Assembly (NCBI GenBank): GCA_002007465.1
Contig: LNAC01000279.1
Span: 1,068,108-1,132,107, forward strand
From: Ailurus styani
Lineage: Eukaryota; Chordata; Mammalia; Carnivora; Ailuridae
Direction: 5' to 3'
Length of the DNA stretch: 64,000 nucleotides
Of the stretch, positions 1-11,162 are shown piece after piece. The notes below the pieces were generated by a model, which worked only from the letters and a program-made list of their open reading frames with translations, was not told the origin of the DNA and did not search any database. The first letter of the stretch is position 1. Each line of letters starts with the position of its first letter. A program made the position numbers and the translations under genes.

Positions 1-732
1 GCACATGGGCTGGCAGAGCAAGGACATGCAGGAGGAGGGTCTGCAGCAGGATGAGGAGCAGGGGCTGGGCTGGCAGCAGGAGGAGGCTGAGCAGGGGGAG
101 GCCTGGCAGCAGACAGGGGTACAGGAGATGGGCTTGCAGCAGACAGGGGTGCAGCAGACGGGCTTGCAGCAGACAGGGGTGCAGCAGATGGGCTTGCAGC
201 AGACAGGGGTGCAGCAGACGGGCTTGCAGCAGACAAGGGTGCAGCAGACGGGCTTGCAGCAGTCTTCCTGGCAGGGGGAGGAGACACAACAGGAGGGCTG
301 GCAGCTAGACTGCCGACAGCATGAGGAAGCTGAGCAGGGGGAGGTCTGGCAGCAGACAGGGGTGCAGCAGACAGGCTTGCAGCAGACAGGGGTGCAGCAG
401 ATGGGCTTGCAGCAGACAGACACACAGCAGTCTTCCTGGCAGGGGGAGGAGACACAGCAGGAGGGTTGGCAGGAGCTGGTGCAGGCTGGTTGGCAGGGGT
501 TGGACCCGCAGCTGGCAGGGGTGCAGAGGAGGGTCAGGCAGCTGGGGGCGCAGCAGGTGGGGGCGCAGCAGGGGGGCTCACAGCAGCTCTCCTGGCAATT
601 GTCCACCTGCCAGGAGGAGCTGGTGCAAGTGGTGGGTGAGCAGACGCGGCTGCCGCAGCTCAGGTCACTGGAGCAGACAGACAGGGTGGACGCGGCCACC
701 ACGTAAGTCCTGGAACAGCAGGTGTCAGCCAT
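1..732 (-). CDS. KRTAP10: Keratin-associated protein, KRTAP10 type, long N-terminus form (gene 1, partial)
   Basis: The frame is open from an ATG at 732 to the left edge, giving 244 codons with no stop, so the C-terminus lies outside the window. The protein starts [20 protein letters not shown] and then follows the family pattern: [30 protein letters not shown], and runs of [10 protein letters not shown] decapeptides separated by [12 protein letters not shown] spacers. It ends at the edge in SLLCQPMC, which in the complete paralogues is about 50 residues before the stop. Unlike the other five copies it has 13 extra residues before the AASTLSVC motif and lacks the YGSRVC(L/M)PGS segment. From memory, some human KRTAP10 proteins have a similar extension. 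As a family member it should form disulphide cross-links with hair keratin filaments. The paralogue number cannot be assigned from sequence alone. Confidence 0.9.
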   Translation of the reverse strand, partial: MADTCCSRTYVVAASTLSVCSSDLSCGSRVCSPTTCTSSSWQVDNCQESCCEPPCCAPTCCAPSCLTLLCTPASCGSNPCQPACTSSCQPSCCVSSPCQEDCCVSVCCKPICCTPVCCKPVCCTPVCCQTSPCSASSCCRQSSCQPSCCVSSPCQEDCCKPVCCTLVCCKPVCCTPVCCKPICCTPVCCKPVCCTPVCCKPISCTPVCCQASPCSASSCCQPSPCSSSCCRPSSCMSLLCQPMC

Positions 733-813
733 GCTGGAGCTGTGTGCTGTGAGGTGATCTGGACAGGATTGTGTGTGATCAGTGCATGAGTGGGGTGCTC
801 TGGGCATCGGGGT

Positions 814-821
814 TTTTATAT
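814..821 (-). promoter_or_regulatory. TATA box of gene 1
   Basis: ATATAAAA on the minus strand, 89 bp upstream of the gene 1 ATG. This matches the 83-92 bp spacing in the other five genes. The 5'UTR lacks the CACACT repeats of the other copies. Confidence 0.75.
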
Positions 822-1292
822 CTGTCCCTGGGATGCTGAGCCTCACCTGAGTCTCACCAGCCTTCCATTTCCTTGTTATTGCTCAGAGTGTGTTTCCTGA
901 CAACCCTTATTAGTTTATTTCCTGTAAGATGTTTGTAGCACCACCCCCAAGACTCTGAATGTGTCAGGTGATGGCTGGTGGCTTGTGTCTGGAAAGCAAA
1001 TGTTGAGACGCAGAGTTCCTGTAGTCAATTGGTTGTGGTTGTGTCTACAACCTGGGCTCCTCTTTCCATTTTTCCTTGTGTATTTTGGTGTGAACTCTGG
1101 TCTGCTCTACGCTTGGCCCAGATGCACCTCCCTGAACAAGGGTGTGTTGGCCTGGGGGACTGACTGCCCCCTCCCCTGCTCCACCTGCAGACTCAGACTC
1201 TGATGGGGTGACTCCCACAGTCCATCCCAGACACTGTTCTTTTTCATCTATTCATCTCATGCTTACCAAATGAGGTGCATATTCTGTTCTTT
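822..1292. other. Upstream region of gene 1, no gene seen
   Basis: About 470 bp of apparently unique sequence between the gene 1 TATA box and the L1 insertion. It has no convincing coding frame and lacks the AACACCAACAAGGAAGG element found upstream of genes 2, 4, 5 and 6. Any distal promoter of gene 1 beyond 1293 has been pushed about 8 kb away by the L1. Confidence 0.5.
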
Positions 1293-1310
1293 CTTGAGTT
1301 TTCAGTTTTA
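1293..1310. repeat. Target-site duplication, left copy, of the full-length L1
   Basis: CTTGAGTTTTCAGTTTTA, identical over 18 nt to 9392-9409. It is followed by a T-rich stretch that is the poly-A tail of a minus-strand L1. Confidence 0.93.
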
Positions 1311-3041
1311 TTATTTTTTTATTTTTAATTTCTTGAAGTTTTTATTTTAATCACCTGGTGCTCATAACAACAGGTGCCCTCCCTAATCCCCATCGCCTGT
1401 TTCCCCCATCCACCCCCTACCTCCCCTCTGGTGACCATCAGTGTGTTCTCTAGAGTTAAGAGTCTGTTTCTTGGTTTGTCTTTTCTTTTTCCCCCTTTGC
1501 TCATTTGTTTTGTTTCTTAAATTCCACATATAAGTGAGATCATATGGTATTTGTCTTTGGCTTATTTCACTAGCATCATACTCTTTAGATCCATCCATGT
1601 CATTGCAAATGGCAAGATTTCATTCTTTTTTAGGGCTGAATAATATTCTATTGTATATATACACTGCATCTTCTTTATCAACTCATCAGTCCATGGACAT
1701 TTGGGATGTTTCCATAGTTTGGCTACTGTAGATAATACTGCTATAAACATCAGGGTGCATGTATCCCTTTGAATTAGTATGTTTGTATCCTTTGGGTAAA
1801 TACCCAGTAGAACAATTCCTGGGTGGTAGGGCAGCTCTATTTGTAACTTTTTGAGGAACTTCCATACTGTTTTCCAGAGTGGCTGCCCCAGCTTGCATTC
1901 CCACCAACAGTGCACGAGGGTTCCCCTTTCTCCGCACCCTTGCCAACACCTGTTGTTTCTCGTGTTGTTGATTTTAGCCATCTTGGCAGGTGTGAGGTGG
2001 TATCTCACTGTGGTTTGGATTTGTATTTCCCTGATTATGAGCAATGTTAAGCATCTTTATGTGTGTCTGTTGGCCATCTGGATGTCTTTGGAGAAATGTC
2101 TGTTCATGTCTTCTGCCCATTTTTTGATTGAATTATTTGTTTTTTGGAGTGTTCAGTTTTATAAATTCTTTGTAGATTTTGGATACTAACCCTTTATCAG
2201 ATATGTCACTTGCAAACATCTTCTCCCATTCCATAGGTTGCCTTTTAGTTTTGTTGGCTATTTTCTTCACTGTGCGGAAGCTTTTTATTTTGGTGAAGTC
2301 CCAATAGTTTATATTTGTTTTTATTTCCCTTGCCTCAGGAGACATATCTAGAAATATGTTGGTTTGGCTGGTGTCAGAGAAATTACTGCCCATGTTCTCT
2401 TCCAGGATTTTTATGGTTTCAGATCTCACATTTAGGTCTTTCAACTATTTCGAGTTTATCTTTGTGTATGGTATAAGAAAGTGGTCCAGTTTCATTCCTC
2501 TGCATGTGTCTTTCTAGTTTTCCCAACACAATTTGTTGAAGAGACTGTCTTTTTTTCCATTAGATATTCTTACCTGCTTTGTCAAAGGTTAGTTGACCAT
2601 ATAGGTGAGGGTCCATTTCTGGGTTTTCTATTCTATTCTATTGAGCTATGTATCTAATTTGTGCCAGTACCATACTGTCTTGTTGACTACAAGTTTATAA
2701 TAGAGCCTGAAGTCCGGAATTGTGATGCTTCTACCTTTGCTTTTCTTTTTCAAGATTGCTTTGGCTATTCAGGGTCTTTTGTAGTTCTATACAAATGTTA
2801 GGATTGTTTGTTCTAGCTCTGTGAAAAATGTTAGTGGTACTTTGATAGACATTGCATTGAATGTGTAGATCGCTTTGGGGAGTATAGACATTTTAAAGAT
2901 ATTTGTTTTTCCAGTCCATGAACATGAAATGTTTTTCCATTTCTTTGTGTCATCTTTAATTTCTTTCATCAGCATTTTAGAGTTTTCAGAGTACGCATCT
3001 TTCAACTCTTTGGCTAGGTTTATTCCTAAGTATCTTATTAT

Positions 3042-3240
3042 GTTTTTAAAGATTTATTTATTTATTTGAGAGAGAGAGTGCATGAGTAGTGGGGAGGGAC
3101 AGGAAAGAGAGGGAATTTTAAACAGACTCCCTGGTGCATGGGGAGCCTGACTCAGGGCTTGATCTTACCACTCTGAAATCATGATCTGAGCCGAAATCAA
3201 GAGTTGGATGCTTAACTGACTGAGCTAACCTGGCACCCCA
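3042..3240 (-). mobile_element. CanSINE inside the L1 (older copy)
   Basis: Minus-strand CanSINE with a T-rich tail complement at left and degenerate tRNA-derived head at right (ACTGAGCTAACCTGGCACCCC). Imperfect flanking repeat AGTATCTTATTA / AGTATATTATTA. Confidence 0.85.
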
Positions 3241-3626
3241 GTATATTATTATTTTTGATGCAATTGTAAATATGATTGACTCCCTAATTTCTCTTTCTAC
3301 TGCTTCATTACTAATGTGTAGAAATACAACAGATTTCTGTACATTGATTTTGTATCCTCCCACTTTACTGATTTCATGAGTCAGTTTTAGCAGTTTTTTG
3401 GTGAAGTCTTTTGTGTTTTCTATAAAGAGTATCATGTTTACAAGTAGTGGAAGTTTGACTTCTTTGTCAATTTGGATGCCTTTTATTTCTTTTTGTTGTC
3501 TGATTACTGAGGTTGGGACTTCCGGCACTATGTTGAATAAAAGTGGTGAGAGTGGACGTGTCTGTCTTGTTTCTGACCTTAGGGAAAAATCTTTCATTGA
3601 AGGTGATGTTCACTATGGATTTTCTT

Positions 3627-3823
3627 TTTTCTTTTTTTTTTAAAGATTTTATTTATTTATTTGACACAGAGAGAGAGATCACAAGTAGGCAGAGAGACAG
3701 GGAGAGGAGGAAGCAGGCTCCCTGCTGAGCAGAGAGCCCGATGCGGGCCTCGATCCCAGGACGCTGAGATCATGACCTGAGCTGAAAGCAGAGGCTTTAA
3801 CCCACTGAGCCACCCAGGCGCCC
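3627..3823 (-). mobile_element. CanSINE inside the L1
   Basis: Minus-strand copy ending in CACCCAGGCGCCC. Target-site duplication TGGATTTTCTT at 3616-3626 and 3824-3834. Confidence 0.95.
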
Positions 3824-4794
3824 TGGATTTTCTTAGATGGCCTTTATTATGTTGAGGTGTTTCCTCTCTCCCTACTCTGTTGAGGGCTTTATCATGAATG
3901 GATATTGTACTCTGTCAAGCTTTTTCTGCATCTCTTGAAATGATCGTGTGTTTCTTATCCTTTCTCTTATTGATGTGATTTATCATATTGATTGATTCGC
4001 AAATATTGAAACATCCTTTATTTTGATAAATCCCACTTGATCTTGGGGAATTTTTTTTAAATGCATTGTTGGATTTAGTTTGCTAGTATCTTACTGAGAA
4101 TATTTGCATCCATGTTCTTCAGGGATATTGGCCTGTCATCCCCTTTTTTTTAGCAGTGTCTTTATCTGGTTTTGGTATCAGGGTAACTCTGGCCTCGTAG
4201 AATGAATTTGGAAGTTTTTCTTCCTTTTCTATTTTTTGAAATAGTTTGAGAAGAATAGCTATTAGCTCTTTAAATGTCTGGTAGTTTCCCCTGGGAAGTC
4301 ATCTGGTCCTGGACTTTTGTTTTGTTTTGGGAGTTTTTTGATTATTGATTCAATTTCTTTGCTGGTTATTTGTCTGTTCAAGTTTTCTATTTCTTCCTGT
4401 TTCAGTTTTGATAGTTTGTATGTTTTTAGGAATTTATCCATTTCTTTTAGGTTGTTACTTTGTTGGCACATAATTTTTCATGATATTCTCTTATAGTTGT
4501 ATTTCTGTGGGTTTGTTATCATTTCTCTTCTCTCATTTGTGGTTTTATTTTTTGGGTTCCTCTCTCTCACCCTCTTTTTTGATGAGTCTGGCTAGGGATT
4601 TATCAATTTTATTGATTTTTTTTAAAACAGCTCCTGGTTTCATTGATCTGTTCTCTGTTTTTTTAGTTTCTGTATCATTTATTTCTGCTCTAATCTTTAT
4701 TATTCCCTTTCCTCTGCCAGCTTTAAGCTTCATTTGTTGTTCCTTTTCTAGCTCCTTCAGGTGTAAAGTTAGGTTGTGTATTTGAGATTTTTTT

Positions 4795-4982
4795 TTCTTT
4801 TTTTTTTAAGATTTTATTTATTTATTTGACACAGAGAGAGAGAGATTACAAGTAGGCAGAGAGAGGAGGAAGCAGGCTCCCTGCGGAGCAGAGAGCCCAA
4901 TGCGGGCCTCGATCCCAGGACCCTGAGATCATGACCTGAGCCGAAGGCAGAGACTTTAACCCACTGAGCCACCCAGGCGCCC
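4795..4982 (-). mobile_element. CanSINE inside the L1
   Basis: Minus-strand copy ending in CACCCAGGCGCCC, flanked by the duplicated string GAGATTTTTTTTTC. Confidence 0.95.
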
Positions 4983-5263
4983 GAGATTTTTTTTTTCTTG
5001 AGGCAGGCCTGTATCGAGATATACTTCTCTCTTAGAACCGCCTTTGCTGCATCCCAAAGGTTTTGGACTATTGCGTTTTCATTTGCATTTGCTTCCATGT
5101 ATTTTCTTATTTCTCCTTTAATTTCCTGGTCAACCCATTCATTCTTTAGTAGGATGTTCTTTAACCTCCATGTATTTATGTCTTTCCAATTTTTTTTCTT
5201 GTGGTTTGACTGCAGGTTTCACAGTGTTGTGGTCTGAGGATATGCATGGTATCTCACTCTTTT

Positions 5264-5454
5264 TTTTTATTTATTTATTTGACACAGAGAGAGAGATTAC
5301 AAGTAGGCAGAGAGGCAGGCAGAGAGATAGGGAGAGGAGGAAGCAGGCTCCCTGCTGAGCAGAGAGCCCGATGCGGGCCTCGATCCCAGGACGCTGAGAT
5401 CATGACCTGAGCCGAAAGCAGAGGCTTTAACCCACTGAGCCACCCAGGTGCCCA
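5264..5454 (-). mobile_element. CanSINE inside the L1
   Basis: Minus-strand copy with a 15-nt target-site duplication GTATCTCACTCTTTT at 5249-5263 and 5455-5469. It is very similar to the copies at 3627 and 4795, so it is of a recent subfamily. Confidence 0.95.
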
Positions 5455-5910
5455 GTATCTCACTCTTTTCGTACTTATTGAGGGCTGATTCGTGACCCAG
5501 TATGTGATCTGTTCTGGAGAATGTTCCATGTGCACTCCAGAAAACTGTGTATTCTGCTGCTTTAGGATGGAATGTTCTAACTGCTCTGTTAAGTCCTTCT
5601 GGCCCAGCGTGTCATTCAAAGCCATTGTTTCCTTCTTGATTTTCTGCTGACATGATGTGTCCATTGCTGTTAGCAGGGTGGTAAGTCCCTTCCCATTATT
5701 GTATTGTTATCAGTGAGTTCCTTTATGTTCATTATTAACTGTTGGATATATTTGGGTGCTCCCATGTTAGGGGCATAAATGCTTACAGTTGTTAGATCTT
5801 CTGGTCTTCTTGTTGGGTTATCCCCTTTATTATGATATAATGCCCTTCTTCCTCTCTTGTTACAGTTTTTGGTTTAAAGTCTAGTTTGACATAATGGCTA
5901 CACTGGCTTT

Positions 5911-6124
5911 GTTTGTTTGTTTGTTTGTTTAAGATTTTATTTATTTATTTGACAGAGAGAAACACAATGAGAAAAGGACACACAAGCGGGGGGAGCTGCA
6001 CACAGAGGGAGAAGCAGGCTTCTCACAGAGCAGGGAGCCCGATGCAGGGCTTGATCCCAGGACCCTGGGATCATGACCTGAGCCGAAGACAGATGCCCAA
6101 TGACTGTGCCACCCAGACGCCCCA
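5911..6124 (-). mobile_element. CanSINE inside the L1
   Basis: Minus-strand copy with target-site duplication ACACTGGCTTT at 5900-5910 and 6125-6135. A (GTTT)n stretch is its tail complement. Confidence 0.93.
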
Positions 6125-6948
6125 ACACTGGCTTTCTTTTGACATCCGTTTACATGATAGATGTTTCTCTATCCCCTCACTTTCAATCTGCAGGTATCTT
6201 TACATCTACAAAGTGTATCTTGTAAGGGACGTATTGGATGGGTCTCTTTTTTGTTATCCATTCTGACATCATGTGTCTTTGGATTGGAGTGTTTAGTCCA
6301 TTTACATTCAGATTGTCTATACGCTCTTCTGCGAATAACAGTCTATATTAGGTTGATGGCCACTTAAGTTTGAACCCATGCTTTATTCCTGTCCTTCCCA
6401 CACTTTAGGCATACGTTGTTATATTTTATATCCTTTTATTTTGTGTGTTCTTTGTCTGATTTTTTAATAGAAATATTAATTTTCACTGCTTTTGTGCTTC
6501 CTGCCTTCACACTGTCTCTTTGGTCTTTCTTTTCCATTCAAAGAGTCCTCTCGAATATTTCTTGAAGGGCTGATTCAGTTTTTGTTTGCCTGGGAAACTC
6601 TTCATCTCTGCTTCTATTCTGAATGATAGTCTTGCTGGACAGAATATTCTTGGCTGAAGATTTTTCCCATTCAGCACTTTGAATACATCATGCCCCTCTC
6701 TTCTGGCTTGCAAAGTTTCTGCAGAAATATTCTCTGCTTGCCTTATGTGTTTTCCCTTGTAATTTATGGTCTTCTTTTGTCTTGCTGCTTTTAATATCTT
6801 TTTCTTTATCACTATGTTTTGTCATTTTAATTACAGTATTTCTTGGTGTGGATCTGCTTTTTTTTTTTTTTTTGGTGGGAGTTCTCTGTACTCTCTGGAT
6901 CTGAATGTCTGTTTCCTTCCTCAAATGAAAGAAATTTTCAGCTATTAT

Positions 6949-7358
6949 GTCTTTTTTAAAAAAAGATTTATTGGGGTGCCTGGGTGGCTCAGTCAGTTAA
7001 CTGGATGCCTTCAGCTCAGGTCATGATCCCAGAGTCCTGGGATTGAGCTCTGCTTCTGGCTTCCTGCTCAGTGGAGAGCCTGCTTCTCCCTCTCCCTCTG
7101 CCTGCTGCTCTGTCTACTTGTGCTCTTTCCCTCTCTGTCAAATAAATAAAATCTTTAAAAAAATAATAAAATTTAAAAAGATTTATTTATTTATTTATTT
7201 GAAAGAGAAAGAGAGAATGAGTGGGGGCAGAGGCAGCAGAAGGAGAAGCAGACTCCCTGCTGAGCAGGGAGCCCAATGCAGTGCCTGATCCCAGGACCCT
7301 GGGATCATGACCTGAGCTGAAGGCAGATGCTTAACCAACTGAGTCACCCAGGCGCCCC
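6949..7358 (-). mobile_element. CanSINE interrupted by a second CanSINE
   Basis: Minus-strand CanSINE flanked by TCAGCTATTAT at 6938-6948 and 7359-7369. Its A-rich tail is split by a plus-strand CanSINE (about 6972-7168). The tail motif AAAAAGATTTA is repeated on both sides of the inner copy as its target-site duplication. Confidence 0.88.
6972..7168 (+). mobile_element. CanSINE nested in another CanSINE
   Basis: Plus-strand head GGGGTGCCTGGGTGGCTCAG, a pyrimidine-rich middle and an AAATAAATAAAATC tail. It is inserted in the tail of the minus-strand SINE and is therefore the youngest event at this spot. Confidence 0.92.
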
Positions 7359-7738
7359 TCAGCTATTATATCGTCAAATAAATTTTCTGCCCTTTTTCTC
7401 TCTCTTTTTCTTCTGGGACTCCTATAATACACACGTTATTACATTTTATAGAGTCACTGACTCCCTAAGGCTATTTTTGTGTTCTGTAATCTTTTTTCTC
7501 TCTTTTGTTCAGCTTTATTACTTTCCAGTAGTCTGTCTTCTAGGTCACTAATTCATTCATCTGCTTCTTGCAGACTGCTGTTCATTCCATCAAACCTGTT
7601 TCTCATTTTGTTTATTGAGCCCTTTATCTCTGCTGTTACTCCTTATCTCTGTGTTAATTGTCTCACTGATATCTCCCAATCTTTCCTCAAGCCCAGTAAG
7701 TATCCTTATAATCATTACTTTAAATTTTTCATCAGGCA

Positions 7739-7928
7739 GGGCATCTGGGTGGCTCAGTCAGTTAAGCATCCAACTCTTGATTTTGGCTCATGTCAGATCT
7801 CAGAGTCATGGGATCAAGCTCTACATCAGGCTCTATGCTCAGCACAGAGTCTGCTTGTCCTTTTTCCTCTGTTCTCCCAACTCATGCTCTCTCTAAAAAT
7901 CAATCAATCGATCGATCTTAAAAAAACA
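7739..7928 (+). mobile_element. CanSINE inside the L1, ORF1 region
   Basis: Plus-strand copy with head GGGCATCTGGGTGGCTCAG and an (AATC)n tail instead of the usual (AAAT)n. Confidence 0.9.
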
Positions 7929-8269
7929 TTTCCATTTTACCTGTTTCACTTAGACTCTGGCTGTAGCCTTGTCTTGTTCTTTCATTTGGCACAAATTCCT
8001 CTGTCTTCTAATTTTGTCTAACTTTCTGTGCCTATTTCTCTGTGTTTGGAAAGTTAGTTATGTCTCCTGTTTTTGAAGGTAATGTAGTGCCCTGCCATGT
8101 AGTATCCCCTGTTCCCCAGGGATTGGTGTTTTAGGGACTCTCTCCTGTGTGTGCTGCATGTGCTCTCCTATTGTGTTCTGGCCACTTTAGCCTTCAGGCC
8201 AGTTATCTCTAGGCTTTCTCTACCCTTTGTGGTATGTGTTTGGTCTCTGTCCTGAATATGGCATATTTT

Positions 8270-8297
8270 TTAAAAAAAGATTTTATTTATTTATTTG

Positions 8298-8334
<37 letters not shown>

Positions 8335-8485
8335 ACAAGCAGGCAGAGAGGCAGGCAGAGAGAGAGGAGGAAGCAGGCTCCCCACTGGGCAGGGAGCCCA
8401 ATGCGGGGCTCGATCCCAGGACCCTGAGATCACGACCTGAGCTGAGGGCAGAGGCTTTAACCCACTGAGCCACCCAGGCGCCCCA
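8270..8485 (-). mobile_element. CanSINE inside the L1 5'UTR
   Basis: Minus-strand copy with a 17-nt perfect target-site duplication TGAATATGGCATATTTT at 8253-8269 and 8486-8502. It contains an expanded (GA)n run at about 8302-8331. Confidence 0.96.
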
Positions 8486-9391
8486 TGAATATGGCATATT
8501 TTAATTAGCTGTGTTCTGGTCTGCTTGTGAAGTGAGATCTGTCACCACCACCACCGGAACTGAGGCTCCATGAGACTTCCATGTTGGGAGATGTAGTGTG
8601 AGTAGATATTTGGACTGGTTTTCTGGATGAGGGGGCCCACTCATCCAGGGGCCCCCTGGGCCTGAGGTAAGCATAACTGGGAATGGTGTTTCTTCTGGAG
8701 CACAGGGAATGTGAGTCTTGGTGTAAGGAAGTTAGGTAGCCAATTTTGTCACTCGGCTGGTTTTTGCAGGTGGCCCTGTGCTTATGCTGAGGTATATGGG
8801 AGGGAAATGGCACCTGCTAGTTCCTTTGTTCACAGATGGGGTATCTTCATTAAATGATGCGTCTCTGGGATGTGCTCCTAGATGAGCAAATAACTTCCCC
8901 ACTGTCTGCCTTAGGTGTTCTTCAGATCACCTTTTCCACGCTGTATGTCTGAGGGTTGTTTGCCCTGCATTTTCCTCAAGAGCATCCCCAGTGTCTTCCA
9001 GGCTTTCCTAGAGTCAAGCACACTGACCTTTAAAATTCCAGGCTCTAAGCCCTACTGGTTATAGAACTCATGAAATTCGGTCACTCTTGCTTTCTGTGCC
9101 AATTGCTATGGTGTTTCATTTTCCCCATGTGCTCCCCTGTGTGCTAGTCTGTCCGTTGCTCCTCCCCCATGACCACAGCTCCCTCCCCATTGCAGTGGCC
9201 ATGATCTGTTTCTCTTCCAAGCCACATCTCTGCACTTACCTTCTTTGATGTGACTTCTTTTCTCCTGTTGTGTTTGTTCTGCCAGTTTTCAGATCAATTT
9301 CTGGGGTATTTGGGATGAATTATCTAATTATATTTGTGGGATGAGGTGAAACTAGGGCCCTCCTACCCCACTGCCACCTTCCCCACATCCC

Positions 9392-9409
9392 CTTGAGTTT
9401 TCAGTTTTA
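9392..9409. repeat. Target-site duplication, right copy, of the full-length L1
   Basis: Identical 18-nt match to 1293-1310, abutting the 5' end of the minus-strand L1. Confidence 0.93.
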
Positions 9410-9639
9410 GATAATGATGTGGAGGAAGGCACTTTCTCTTGTCTCCCCCAAAACCCCATGAAAAGTTCCTCTTCCCAGCCTCAGAAGGCAGTAATACCCC
9501 AACATTTGGTTAAATCATTGTCAGACCTGTATCATTTTAACCAGGGCATGTTGTTCATAGCCTGATCTGTGTAGTGGGCCCAGATTTAATTTCCTCACTT
9601 GTGCATGTTTTGTTTTTGCTTGTGTATTTCCTTTTTTAG

Positions 9640-10860
9640 AGTTAACAATTGCTTTTTATGTTTATTTGCTTCTTTCTCTGTGTACCTATCATTAAATCAT
9701 CTCCAAATCCTCTGACTAATTTTGCCCAAGCTCCACTCAAGAGGGTTGAACATATCAGGTCATCTACCAGCTTCCTTTATTTGGTGTAAATGTCTCTCCA
9801 GGAGCTCCCTCTATTTATGGACTGGTGTTTGCTGTCATTCCCTTGGCTGCACAGGGGCATAGGTGTCATCCAGGGACCTCCTCTCACCACTGTCTTTGGA
9901 TTTTTCTCCATCTCTCTTCTACCATGGGCCTCTTATTTCCTGAATGGGGTGTCCTATCCTTTCTGGGTTTATGCCTTTATTTGGTTGGAACCACCCTTTG
10001 GTAGCTTTCTGAAATGGGTGCATGGGAGACAAATTTTTGAACATAGCATGACTAAAAATGTCATCATTCTGCCCTTATTCTTGATTGATAATTTAGCTGG
10101 GTATAATCTTCTGGATTGGAAGAGTTATCCCTTAGATTATTTTGTTGAAGACATAGAATGTTTCCAGAATTTCAAATGTTTCCTTGAGCTGTTTCTCAGT
10201 TAACCCATCTCCCCCAAGGATTTGCTATTCCACCTTCTTTCCCCATAAATTGGTTTTGCCTCTTTTATTACTTCTTAGTTTATGGCTCCTTTTGTTCAAC
10301 AGAATGTCTGTGACAAGCACACATGTGGCTGCAGATTCAGTAGTTTATACTTTTTTTTTTGCTGTGCTATAAGTTGCTACATTAAACCTTGCTATGCATT
10401 ATTGATTCACTATCTTTCCCAGTAATAGAGATTTAGATTATTTCCAAATTTTGGCTTCTATTCATGATGCTGCTATAAAAATTTTTGTGCATTTTGGTTT
10501 TGGTGGACATATTTGCCAATCTTTCTTCAGTGTGCATCCACAAGTGGAATTTTGGGGTTGGATGATAGGCACATGTACAGTTTAGCTTATATTTTGTCCA
10601 ATGGCTTTCTAAAGACATTTACATTCCCACTGGCCAATCTTATGACCTATAGTCACTCTATATCCTTTATAAAATGATGTTTCATCGCTCTTCTAAAATT
10701 TTACCCATTTTGGAAAGCGTGTAGCGATACCACATCATTGCATTAATTTGTATTCCCTGATGACTAACACTGCTCATTAAACATTTGGATATCTTTTCTT
10801 CGGAGGTGCATATTCAAGTCATTTTCTTGGGTTTTTTCTAAAGTAGGATTATTTGTATTT
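9640..10860 (-). mobile_element. Decayed L1/HAL1-type sequence
   Basis: AT-rich text with diverged L1 antisense phrases, for example the 'TTTAGCTGGGTATAATCTTCTGGATTGG' region near 10090-10120, which resembles an ORF1-like module. Around 10400-10790 it reads like an old L1 3' part (CATGATGCTGCTATAAAAAT; ATTTGTATTCCCTGATGACT). The 137-codon open frame at 9790-10203 lies inside it and shows no gene-like features. The segment 9410-9640 is AT-rich with nothing recognised. Confidence 0.45.
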
Positions 10861-11162
10861 CTCATTAGATTACAAAAATATATTATATATCCCAAATGTA
10901 AGTTAATTGTTGTATATATACAGTGGTGTGTGCTAAATGTTTAAAAACTAGCTGTCTATAAAATAAAACAAAACAAAAAAGCCCTGTTTTGTTGCATGTG
11001 CCAGTTCCCATGGTATAAATACACCACAGCTCTTGCTGTGATGTTCTGAACACAGAACTGGGAAGAACTGGTACAAGGTCTTCCAGCACCCCATTGAATA
11101 TGAACATTACACAAAACTCTTCCAAGTCAGGGACACGTTTTCCTCATCCTCTTGATGGTGTC
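10861..11162. other. No feature recognised
   Basis: AT-rich intronic sequence. There is no clear repeat family, gene or conserved element that I can name. Confidence 0.4.

Larger units (their letters stand above)
1311..9391 (-). mobile_element. Full-length L1 (LINE-1), minus strand, with nested SINEs
   Basis: Read on the minus strand the element runs from a 5'UTR (about 9391-8030), through ORF1 (its C-terminal RNA-binding part at about 6924-6507, with 'QARREGHDVFKVLNGKNLQPRI'-like text), then ORF2 with endonuclease (about 6350-5450), reverse transcriptase (about 4471-3118, including '[15 protein letters not shown]') and the C-terminal Cys region (2044-1562, '[16 protein letters not shown]'), to a 3'UTR and A-rich tail (about 1311-1350). 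It is bounded by an 18-nt target-site duplication. At least nine CanSINE units have inserted into it. Removing them leaves roughly 6.3 kb, the normal full L1 length. ORF1 and ORF2 carry many stops and frameshifts, so the copy is dead. Young-to-middle age is inferred from the perfect duplication together with the number of later SINEs. Confidence 0.93.

Noticed and set aside
1562..2044. 160-codon minus frame resembling a protein domain
   Set aside because: It is the C-terminal end of L1 ORF2 within a dead element, not a host gene.
3781..3823. tRNA-like head sequences with A/B-box traces in many places
   Set aside because: They are the tRNA-derived heads of CanSINEs with SINE tails and target-site duplications, not tRNA genes.
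9790..10203. 137-codon plus-strand frame in AT-rich DNA
   Set aside because: It lies in decayed L1/HAL1-type sequence. Its translation resembles no known protein and has no coding signature.
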